Assembly (NCBI GenBank): GCA_963556495.2
Contig: OY747712.1
Span: 17,882,735 to 17,946,734, forward strand
DNA length: 64,000 nucleotides
DNA from: Valencia hispanica
Lineage: Eukaryota > Chordata > Actinopteri > Cyprinodontiformes > Valenciidae
Reading direction: 5' to 3'
This document shows, piece after piece, positions 47,901-59,900 of this stretch (within the stretch, counting starts at the first letter, position 1; the number at the start of each line of letters is the position of its first letter). The position numbers and the translations under genes were made by a program. Under the pieces are notes generated by a model. The model saw nothing but the letters and a program-made list of their open reading frames with translations. It was not told where the DNA came from and made no database searches.

Positions 47901-50900
47901 CAATCAAGATGCTGTGGTAAGAACTTATCAATGCCTATCATGCTGAGAAAACCTCCAATGAGGCTGAATTAAAACAATTTTGCTCCCCCAGAGCGATGCA
48001 AAAGACTCATTGTCGGCTGTTGTAAACACTTGATGGCTGGTGTCACTTTTAAAGGTGGCCCTGACAGTTTTTACCTTAGGGCTAGGTTGGTTTGGATTGC
48101 CCTTACAAATATAGATATTAGATCATTTTAGAAGCAAAATTTTGTATCAATTTTCCATTTTAATTTAAACCTATTATATTGTATTTTATATCTTTAAAGG
48201 TGTTTAAATTTCTTGTCTAAAAACATGTTATTTTACTCAAGTGTTATAGGTGAGAGTCCCATAATGTGATTATTCTTAATTGTATTTCTTCTCCTCAAAG
48301 TGAAAATGTTGGTGTCTCAATTAGGGCTGTAATGTGACAATATTTCACAAATTTAACATTAATGCCAACACTGCTTGGGCAGCACTAATTGCTCTGCTAA
48401 TTATATGCTTACTATGCATTCAGGCTCTCTGTGCTCTTAAATGTGTTCGAAGAGCATTAAGATGTTACAGTTAACTTAGTTGTTTATTTTTGCCAACACA
48501 GCAGACCCATACTACTCCCGCAACCTTTTCATTGAAACCATCTTACTGAGATGAAAATGATTTTTTTTTTCAGTAGCTGGACAGATTACTCCCTATCTGA
48601 TGCTCTATAGTTACATTGAATTCAAAGCAAAAAGACATTAACATCATTTCGTCAGGTTTTTGTGTATTAATTGCTAGTGCTTTCGTTATCACAACCTTCT
48701 CTACCACTATCGCATGTTTTCTTACTATCGTGCTGCCTTCGTATCAGTTAAAGGTTCCAATTTTGTTTTGTTTTTTCCAACCTTCTTACTTTTTAAGGCA
48801 ATTACTTTATGGCATGTCTGCAGACCATTAAGCACTTTTTTTCCAGTTTGCATGTAGGTGGGAAATTTTTTTGAAGGACCCTCTCTTCGTCATCTCTTTC
48901 AGAGCAATCAGCCCCTCGTCTGAAAAAGTTGAACCTCCTGTCTCTTTACTGTACCGTCTGCCTCGTTCACTACACATGCCTTTCTGCTGTGTTCCCATCT
49001 TTCACATTTATTTGAATAATAACCAGTTAAATTAAGTCTTTCATGCATGAGAAGAATCCCTCTGCTAAATTTTCATCTGTGCTCTGGGTAGGGACATTTC
49101 CATGATTTAAAGGCGTTTAAGTGAGCAAGTGATCAATACAGTCTGGCTCAGTGTTTGCAGACACGCTGCTCTGGCTTGTTCGAACAGAAACCGATTAAAT
49201 GAAATGAAGGTCAGCAGTTCCTACAGATGCTGATGTGAACACAGTTTGTGTTTGAAAGTTAAAAAAAGTCTGACAGCAGCCAATTTGTGCTTTTTTAGCT
49301 TTTTAGCTTTGTGTTAGTGGGGTCAGTTGTGCCTTGCAAAAGTATTCATGCCTCTTGAACTTTGTTACCTTATTTCAAAACACAACCAGAAAGAAGAAAT
49401 GTTTTTATTGAGATGAAAGTGGTAAAATGATAATAAACTGTTTTTAATGTAAAAAAGTTCAAATACCATTAATACTTTTGCAAGACCCAGCATACTGTCT
49501 GCAGGACTTAGAGGAATTAACTGTACAATAAGTTTTCTTCAAGGCCTTAAGGTATGCCTTATCATTTCCTCAATTGTTAGTTTATGTTTGAGTTTGTTGT
49601 TTAGATTAGTGATGAATTATCCAAAATTCATTTAGGTTGCTGATGTTTTTTGAATAAACGAAAAGATGCGATACAAAAAAAACTACTGTAAATTATAAGT
49701 TTTAAAACTGAGTATCAAACAAAAATCTGCATCTTCGTTTGTCGTTTTTTTATCAGTTTTATTTGGGGAAAAAAGGTAAAATTAATTTGTTCTTTACCAG
49801 ATTCTTTTTTTCAGACTTGCCTCAAGTGTACAAAAATGCAACACAGGTTGCTGTATGTGTTTTTTGTTTTGTTTGTTTTTTGTTTTTTTAAGGGTACAGC
49901 CTTACTCTTTATGTAAGAAAGGTCACAGCCAGGTGCTGCTAGTCAAATATACCTATCTCATCATCGGTGGCAAGTGTGACTACCTCTGTAAAGCTAAGGT
50001 TTTTTTTGTGTGTGCTGGTCTGCAGCATATAGATGCATGTTCACCCAATGCTAAGATAGAAAGACATCAACAGTGATCTTGGAGAAGCTCCAGGTTAACC
50101 AAGAAGGGTTTTCAAGCAATTAGAAGTCCAGCATGAGAAACAATTTTCACAATTTGAAAGCATTTGAGACAGTTATAAATCTTTTTAGCAGTTGATATTT
50201 AAGCAAGGTCATCCCAGTAGTTACATTACAGACTTTGCATGCCTCAGTTAGCATTTAAAAATGATTAGGGTAAATTTTCTGCAACCTGGCCTTGTTGCAG
50301 TTAGTCTACTATGAATTTCTCTGTATACCAAAGTTTTTTAGAGCCAAATGTGATGACATCTGACTGACAGCCGTGGTTCCAGTCTTGGTTCCAAACACAG
50401 CAGCAAACCTACAACATAAAAAGAATCAGTTGGTTTCATTGCCCAGTCAAAGTCCAAACCACACCCCTTTAGAAATGCTATGGTAGGACATTAAGAGAGT
50501 TGTGCAAAAACAAATCTGAAAACTCATTGAACTATAGTGTTTTTGTTAAGAACAATGTTTAATGTAAAACGATGATAAAGTCCGAAAGAAATCAATGGCT
50601 TCAAGATGCTCCTTAAGTTGGATCTACAAGGCAGATGGGGAAATTCAGTCCCAGCGGGTCCATGTTCTGCATGTTTTAGATGTTTTTCTGCTCCAACATA
50701 CCTCAATCACCAACTTCTGCAGCAGCCTAAATGCAGGTGGTGCTCCTTAAGGGAAACTTTTTTTTTTTAGCTATAGCTATTGAACACTGTATAGAGAAAC
50801 TTTATATGTACCAGCATGCTCACACACACACACACACTTACAGGTGTGGGGATTCTAGTGTTTACAGATACATTCTTTGACTTGGGTTACTTGGGCTTTA

Positions 50901-53900
50901 GATTTCTAAATCTCGTAATAATCGATCCCATGAGCTTTTCAGTGACGCTGTTATTGAATTTATATATCTGTTTATGGGTTGCGGTTGTGTAGTTCTCATT
51001 TTGCGATGTTTGATGTGTTTTGTCGGTTTTTTCCCTCTCCCTGCTTCCCTCTGGGTGTGGAGGGGGAGTGGGATGTTTTTATTGTGTTTTCTTTGTTCCC
51101 CTTCCTCTCTTATCTTCAGCTTACCCTCTCCCTCTTAACTTCTTTTCCTACCTCTCTTCATCTTTTTTCTTTCTTCTCCTTTATTTTCTGTCTCCAGGAA
51201 AAACAACACAGCAATTTCTAATAAAGATTTCTTACACATAGTAATAGCAAGCGAAGTGCTCAAGCAAAAGCCGTAATGCTCCACTTGTGATAGTAAATCT
51301 GTCGGGCTTCTACTTGGTAGTCAGACACCAATTCTGAGCTCCACACTGCCCGACAGAATACGTGTAAAAAAAATAAAAATAAAAAATTAAGGGAAACATT
51401 TAACACATGCAGGCCCTCCAAGTCCGAAATTTCCCACCTGTAGTCTGCAAGCTATTCAAACACGGGGAGTAGTTAGTTTTGCAAACATCTTATCCATTTT
51501 GACTTGGTTGCTCTTGAAATAAGCATAAGAAGTTGGATTTGAATCAAATTAGTACCTGCTAAATACCAGATCAGTTATATTTTATGATACTAGAAACACA
51601 AAAATGTAAAAATGGTCCATGATTGTCATGATGCAAAGACGGAAATGTTCATATTCAGACTATTTCTGTCTATTATACTGTTGCCAATGAACTAAGTGTT
51701 GTGCCATCCACCGGATGCTCTGTACTTTTTTAACTCCTACATGCAAGAAATATTTACCATGTTTATGTATTGAAATGGTTCTTATGCTATTTTCTGTCTA
51801 TTTTGTTTGACATTAATCTGTGTTGCATCCGTTTTACAGGCATTTGGCAATGCCAAGACAGCAGAAAATAGCAACTCCAGCCGCTTTGGGAAGTTCATCC
51901 AGCTCATCTACTTGGAGAGTGGTGTCATCAGAGGGTAAGACATCATATGCTTTTATAGTCTTTAGGTTTCTTTATAAAGACTGTGCATTGTACATCATTT
52001 TCCAGTTATTTATTTTGTGTAGCAGTTTTCCTCCTATATCTGTTAACGCTTTTTTTCTGCATAAATTACAGGGCATTTGTTAAGACCTTTCTGCTAGAAA
52101 AGGACCGTCTGGTGTCCAGAAGTAAAAATGAAAGGTATAAAATATTCAATTAATCAACTCGGATTATGATTCAAATATCAGATGGGTAATTTATTACCTG
52201 TTATATCTTTATATAACCGTGATATCTAAAAGCCGGCTTAACTATATTTGCTAGACATCAGAATGAGCAACTATAATGCAGATGACTAAAGTTAAATGGC
52301 CCTTTGCGACGTCTGTTCCACAGGAACTACCATGTGTTCTACTGTCTGCTGATAGGTGCGTCCAGAGAGGAGCAGGAAGAGTTTCATCTGTTGAAGCCGC
52401 AGGACTATGTTTATCTCAACCAGGTACTTTTGATCTACATGGTTTACCGTGGCAGAGAAAGAGGAAGTGATGACCTAATTTAAGACACAATGAATCATGT
52501 GATCTCACCTTAGAGATTGGATGAAACCTGTAATTTATCTTTTGAGAAGACCTTTTGGTCATGACATTTCTAATCAGAAGACTAACTTATAGCCTTCCCG
52601 CATGCTTTAAAATAACATTACCATGGAAATTGAAAAATTGAATCATAATTAGACTTAGTCAATTAGTCTTTACCCATTTCCCCCTTAAACCACAGTAGTA
52701 GGTGAATGACTTAGCTTAACGCATTTCTAAAAATCTAACATGTTTGTTCCTCTTTCATATAGTGAATTGCAAAAGTATACTTGTTTGTTTAGAAATGTCA
52801 TATCCACAAAAACCTTTGTTTTACGTGATAAATCAACACCAAATAGTGCATAATTATGAAGTGGAGGAAAAAATACATAGTTTCCAAATATTTTTACAAA
52901 TTAAAATATGAAAAACGTGTTATGCATTTCTAATCTGACCAATTTATTCTAAAGCTCCTAAATAATAATTGTGTCACTAAGTGAAATGCAAAGAATCGTA
53001 CGGGTTGGTGTAAAGCAGCAAAGTGGTATTTTCTTTAGTGGATTATGTCTCTCTGTCTGGCAATCCAATAGACAACTCTGGGTTTCACAATTCCAAGGAT
53101 CACGTCATTTGCATGACTGCACTGTGTAAAGTATGATGGCTGAGGGACGATATTGGCTGTTTCTTAGGAGTTTGGCTCGGCCGCTCAATGAATACTTAAT
53201 ACTTTTGCGTACTAAGACATTTGGACAATTTCATGCTCCCAGCTTTGTGGGAATAGTTTGAAGATGGCTGCTCCCTGCCCCATCATGACTGCACACCTTT
53301 GAACAAAGCAAGGTCCATGAAGCAGACTTCAGAGAGTCCTGTCCTTGACACAACCCAATAGAACACCTTTGGGATGAATTGGAGTGGAGACTGCAAGTCA
53401 GTCCTTCTTGTCCATTATCAGTGTCTGACCTCGCTTATGGTTTTTTTTTGGGGGGGGGGGTTATAAATACATTTACTGGCGTTTCTGGAAATTTCCCAGG
53501 TAATGCTGATAGAGTACACTGGTTAAATACACGACCTATGCACGAACACATTGTTTCTGATTTTGTCCCCCTTCACTTTTTCTGCAGGAGGAGGTTTATT
53601 TAGATGATGACGACGATCCCAAACAGGAGTACAAAAGACTGCAGCAAGCTTTGGAGATGGTTGGCTTTTTGACCTCCACTAAGAAGCGGTACATGTGGTT
53701 GTAATCTGCTACATATTTGAAATGCCACAAGCTTGCTTAAAGCTTACCACTGTTTTGGGGGGGAAATTTATCAAGTTGAACGACTTCGAATTTTGATTTC
53801 AAAGTACTCTTTACTTGGTGTTTTTTAAGAAAGCTAATACTAGTTTAACAGCTAATTGATTATGTTCTGCTGTAATCCATTATGAAATTTAGAAAATGCA

Positions 53901-56900
53901 TTGATTTTTTTTGCAGTAACAATGCTCTTTTATAGGCGTGCTTTCATCCTGTTTGGAGGCTTCTCAGCCCACACCTAAAGTGTACACCTGTTTGCCAACA
54001 GAACTAGTGCAGAGAGCAAGCAAAGTGTAACTGAAACTAAGCACTGTCGAGAAGTTTCTGCTTTCTTTACCGGTGTCAGTAACATGTCAGAGCTTGTTAA
54101 TGTCGGGCTGGAGAAAAATGCAGCACATTTTCCAGCCAGCGCCCCTGAAAGCCTTGGGACACAATGTGCAAATGGAAACACCAGCAGCAGTTTGGTGCAT
54201 GTTCAGGTTTAAGCCCCTGGTGAATGTTAAATCACAGCAATAGGAACTCGCAAACTTAACAAGATCAAGATTGAACACTCAAGTTCTAATTAATCAGAAG
54301 TGTTGTGAGTTACAAATAAAACCCACATTCAATTAAGAGGGCAATTTTATGCTACCTTGTAATAAGCATGCAAAAGCATAAACAAGTTACAAATTGCTCA
54401 GAATTTTTACACCACTAGAGGCCGTTATAGATCCTACTTGCCTGAAAAGTTGAGCTTTACAGTCATTTGGAGATTTGTTCTTAGCTTTGAAACATTCATA
54501 AATTAGTGTTTGAAAAGATGCTTTAGACCAGAATATGTACATGTTTTATAGACTAAGTAGGTGTTGAAGCTAAAATGATCAGGTATGATGTGCTGCACTT
54601 AGGCGTTATGTGATGGCAAGCAGTGAAAAAAATATTTTTAAAAATGCTTTGAATCAAAGTTGTTGGTGAAGCTGAAATTTTATGAATATTCTAGCGTTTT
54701 TCTTGAAATGGATGCAAAAATGCAATGTGTCCCATTCTGACTGACTTGTTGAGCTCATTGTTTTGCTTTATCTGTCTTAATGTTACTCCTCCCCTCCAGT
54801 AGCTTCTCTACAATATACCTTTCCTAAACACAGAATCCAACTAATTGATCCAAGTGATCAGTAGACCTATATTTTGCGACTGATCTGAGATTATCACTCT
54901 ATGATAATGGTTTCACTGTAGTATGGTATTGACACAAATATTTAAATTATACGTGACCGTCAATGCCCAACAACTGGTAGATGAGGAGGAGCGTAGCACC
55001 GCTTCACTCTGTACATGGGTGATTTCCTGCCTGGGAATCTCAGCCTAGAGAGCTGAGAGGGAACACTCTCAATCATTCACAACATGCTTGTGTTATTTCC
55101 ACTCTAGAACTGCTTAAACTCTTCTGCTTTTTTTCCATTTGCAGCATTTTTTCTGTCCTTTCTGCCATCCTGCTCTTGGGAAATGTGACATACAATCCGT
55201 CAAAGGATACGCAGGTCCTGGAGGCTGGACCCCCAGAGGTTTTATCTTCACTGTCAGACCTGCTTATGGTAATGCTGAATGTACTATACACGGCTAGGTT
55301 TATTATGAAGGCAATATTTATGAATTTCTTAAACCCCTCTAACACTGCTGCATAGCTGCCTTGCATTTCACTGGCAGCTGAAGATACTCAACTTTCAGTT
55401 GTAACTTCTCTTATTTGATCTGTAGGTGAAAAAGGAGCAGCTGGTGAGGGTTTTAACCAAGAAGAGGGTAGTGACCGCAAACTACACTGTGTTTTCACCC
55501 TACACACTACAAGAGGTAATGAATTTTAATTTAGCATTTGCGTTGCACAGTGAAGATCCTTTTATTACCTATAATTAAATAAATCTGTCCATTTTCAGCT
55601 AAATGATTCTATGTTTTCCCCCCCCACATCAATTTTATTGTCTATATAAAAGTGTGGTATTTTTGGTTATTACAACTGTATGATTTAGCTGTATGTTTAA
55701 TCTTCCCTGTTTTTTTTTTGTTTTCAGGCCATCTCAGTACGTGACTCCATGGCCAAGTGTTTATACGGTGCTCTGTTTGAATGGATCCTCCTTCACATTA
55801 ACCACGCAATGCTCAACAGACGAGACATGGAGGAATCCGTCTCTGTAAGTCGTGATTCAGTTCAGCAATAATCGAAAAACACTGATTCTAAGACTTTTTT
55901 AATTCCCTGAAACTGAAAAGATAAATCTTTTTCAGGGAGTCATGTGGCATAATGTAAAAATAATATAATAATGTAAATAACAAAAAGTTTGAAAAGTTGA
56001 TTCATGTTCTATATATTTCTCCGATCTTTCAGTAAATGTTTGTGGATGATATGAAGATTATTAAAGCTGCCTCACATGCCACTTTTTTATGAGTATGTGT
56101 CACGTCTTTAGTGTTTGTCCATTGGTGTCCTGGACATGTTTGGGTTTGAGAACCTCCAGAGAAACAGTTTTGAGCAGCTGTGCATCAACTATGCCAATGA
56201 GAAGCAGCAATTTTACATCAACCAGAACATCTTTAAATATGAGCAGGTAGGTCTATGTTTTCGTATTATTATATTCATATAAACATGACAGAGCGTTCAA
56301 GTTTCTGCTGCTTCTGCAGTCACTTGTATTAAGTTATTTTTTTATGTAAAGCATTAAATCACAGATTCAGGGACTGATTTACATTAATTTTTTGGGAGGT
56401 CTGTGATTATTTATTGCCATTTTATTAACTTATAGGAGGATTATGTGTCTGAAGGCATAACCTGGCAAAACATCAACTTTACTGACAACAGTGACTGCAT
56501 CCAGCTGTTCAGTGACATGTCAGTGGGACTCTTCCACTTGTTGAATGAGGAGAGCAAGTAGGTGAAATTTTACATTAAAAGGGGACTCCACACTTGGTTT
56601 TTCAAAGCACTGTTTAACAATTTAGAAATGGGAGTATGCTAGGGTGGAAAACGCTCTGAAAAACGGCTGCAGTGCATTTAAAGCTCTGAAAAAGTTGTAG
56701 TAATAAACTGTTTGTTTCTTAATACATCAGTGGCACACAAAGCGTTGTATAACAGCTATTTGTAAGCTCTGTATTTTTATGTTAAGGTTTATCAGTTAAA
56801 AAGGGCCTGATCTTTTTTATTTTCAGGCCCATTTTCAAACATTTTAAGCTTGTGATGTAATTTGAGGATAACTTTATTTTAGGACACACATATTCATAAG

Positions 56901-59900
56901 AAGCCACTTCTAACATTAGCTTGGGAAAATCATGTGGAGCACCCCTGTGTAGTTAGAAGTTCCTCCCTGATCTGACAATAAAGCTGCTGTTCATGTAAAA
57001 CATTGTGGTGTTTCAGTTTTTAAAAGCTTAAAATATAGAAAAATCGATTGTTTTCAGATTATTATTATTATTATTATTATATTACTACTAGGCCTGATAT
57101 AGTGTCACAACAATCAACGATTCTTGGTTTCTGACTTGCATGTGGAACACTGGTTGAGTTCCTCCATCCAGCTTTAAATTGCAGAGATCCAGTTCAGCCC
57201 AATATTATTCATAACCCCAGCAGATTTAGGTTTAAAGTAATCCTATTTTTACTAACATGGTTCTTTTGACTGGAAGTCATTTTAATGTTTAGGAGGGGCC
57301 TAGCCAGAGTCCTGAGCTAAATCTGATAGAGAATCTGTGGCAGGAGCTAGAGATTAGGGTGATGGAAAGGAGGTCTTTGAACCTCGAAGCCTTGGAGCTC
57401 CTCGACACATTCAAAGCATCCATAAAAAACCTGTTAACAGTTATGCGATAGGCTATAATGCTGTACTTCCAATAAACATTTTTCCATAAAAATCATTGAG
57501 AAGAGTAAAAGTCATTTTCAACAAACCATTTATTTTTTTAAATGTACATAAAAGAGAAATGTTTTTTTCAAGTTGATATGCCTTTTACATTTTTCATCTT
57601 CCAACTCCATTGGAGTGGAATAAATTTGGGTTAAGCTTTATGTGGAATGCAGCATAGGACCAGTACTGTTTACTCTGGATTGGCAGATCAGGTTAAAATT
57701 GTTGCATCAGATTTCTTTATCTCTTAATCTGTTTCAGGAAGGACTAAAATATGACTGCATGGTGCTTATCAAAACAAAATCCAAATGTTTAGGAAAATTA
57801 AAGCCTAGCTAAACAAGAGCAGGTCACAGCAGGACTTGATTATCCAGTTGTTTAAATATTCAAGTCTTTGTTTAGCCTTCATTTCGTGAAGGACTCTGAA
57901 ATCTAACAGATCATCTTTTCTGTACCTTTTTTTTAAATTGTGGTTTTATTTATTTCTTTGATCTTACTTACTTTCCCAGATGTTGCATAGGTAAAGTGAC
58001 TCTTTCTCTCTGTCTTACTCTTTCAGCCTCCCTCAGGGCCGAGATGAAACCCTGTTGGACAAGTTTAAGCGGCACCTTCAGAACAATCCGCGGTTTGAGA
58101 TCTCTCCCAATAAAGAAGAAACTTTTACCATCAAACACTATCCTGGGAAAGTTAAATATCACATCAAGGTAAAACTGCCACAATGCAAACATTGCTGCAT
58201 TCCAGTTAAGATAAATACTTGTCATTCAGCAACAGTAGGTTGGTGTGCAGGAAAAACTTCAAATGTTCCCAAATAAAGTGATTGGATGTTCAACAATGCA
58301 TTAAACACAATCCAGTTCTATGGAGCATGAAGTTAGGGACCACACCCACCTGCAAATAGCTGAAATCTGAATCCTCGAGACCCCCTCTAAAAACAGTTAA
58401 AAGTGCCTATTCTAGTAGTTTAAACACCAAATAGGCCTTAATATGCATAATTCCACATAGTGAAAACCATCATAGCTTTACCACTGAAGCTAATCTCTAA
58501 GGTATTCCTTAACTCCACTCTTGGAGGTACAGCCCATTAGCCAAAAGCATGTCAATTGGCATTGGGTCCAGGTATTTTAGCTACCCAAACTGCATTTTCT
58601 TTCAAATATTTTAGATACACTGTATGAAAAAAAATCTGCGAATAGGTGGTTTTTCCACAAAGAATTTGGAGTTTTGTTCCACAGAAAAATCTGCAATTAC
58701 TGAACCATGAAAGGGCTGGCGTCCACTGTAATTCTTTTTGATAAAGGTTACACTAAGGAGAGGGAAAATTGTTTACAGAGATACACAAAGAGTACTATGC
58801 TTTTAAAAAAAATTAGAAAGCAGAGTTGATGCAATGCCTTTGTAAGCTACTGGTAGGTTCGGTCACAACATTTCAGGTACATTAGGCCACATATGTGGAT
58901 GTATTTTAAGGCAATACTTTAACCACACTATTTTCTTGTATGAAATAAGGAAAAAATCAAAAGAAATCAGCCAAGCGATCAATAAGAGAATAGCGGGTCT
59001 CTACAAGTCTGCTTTGTGCTTTGGTGCAATTTTTGATTGTCTGAAGTTGCAACTTTCATCAGTTCAAAAACAATTCAGTACAACTCTAAACTCAGTGGAA
59101 TTGTAGAGCTAGAATACCATAGATGAGTTATGTTTCCCAGGTCTTTTGGTGCAAAATCTCCCCGTAGAACTAAAGCAAAAACCTTGTGAAGATGCTGGTT
59201 GAAGGTGTTAGGAGTGTCAGTACTTATTGGGAAATGATTTGTGTAGTGACACCAGCTGAAATGCCACTCAATGAGGAAGAAGCCATTAATCCAAATGAAA
59301 CATAGAAAGCCAAATGACAGCTTGCAAATGCACTCAGTGACCTTCATTTTTTTTGCTGTGTTCTGTGAACTTATGGAACTAATATTGAAATGCTGGTCCA
59401 TAATGAACATAAGTTAGAACATTATGTGGAAATATTTATGCAGCACCTCAAGACCTCAACCAGGAAGTTAAAGCTCTGACACAAATTGGATCTTGCTAAT
59501 GCACAGTGACCTTAATCATGCAGCCAAATTAGCTACACAGTGTCTCAAAGACAACAAAGTCAGTGTTTTCAACTAGCCATCACAAAACCCTGATATTAGT
59601 CCAATATAAAGTTTGTGGGCAGACCTGAAAAGGTGTGAAGAAGGTTAGCCTACAAACCTGACTTAGTTACAGCACATCTTTAAGGAGGAAAGGGCCATAG
59701 ACCCAGAACATTGGATCAAAGTAGTTTAACTAAAAGGGCAATTCCACCAAAGACAAACTAAATGACTTTATACCTCAGATTTTAAAGAAAGATAACATAA
59801 AGACTGCCAATTTTTCTGGCATTTAATAAATATAATATTTTAATAATGCCAACAGATCTAAAACAATACAAGTTCATTCAGATTCCTCTTTACGTGGTGA

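Larger units (their letters stand above)
41910..51839 (+). other. Intron 1 of the myosin gene, 9.9 kb, repeat-rich
   Basis: Donor GTAGGT, acceptor TTTTACAG. It contains a decayed DNA element (43665-45055), a Tc1 relic (47440-48110), a short MITE (49332-49490) and a diffuse repeat (50060-50720). A pyrimidine-rich stretch lies at 51020-51200 and a CA run near 50821-50836. No other gene is seen inside it. Confidence 0.85.

Noticed and set aside
51000..51230. Hydrophobic frames over a pyrimidine-rich stretch
   Set aside because: Leu/Phe/Ser-rich translation is the result of CT-rich DNA in the intron, not a membrane protein.
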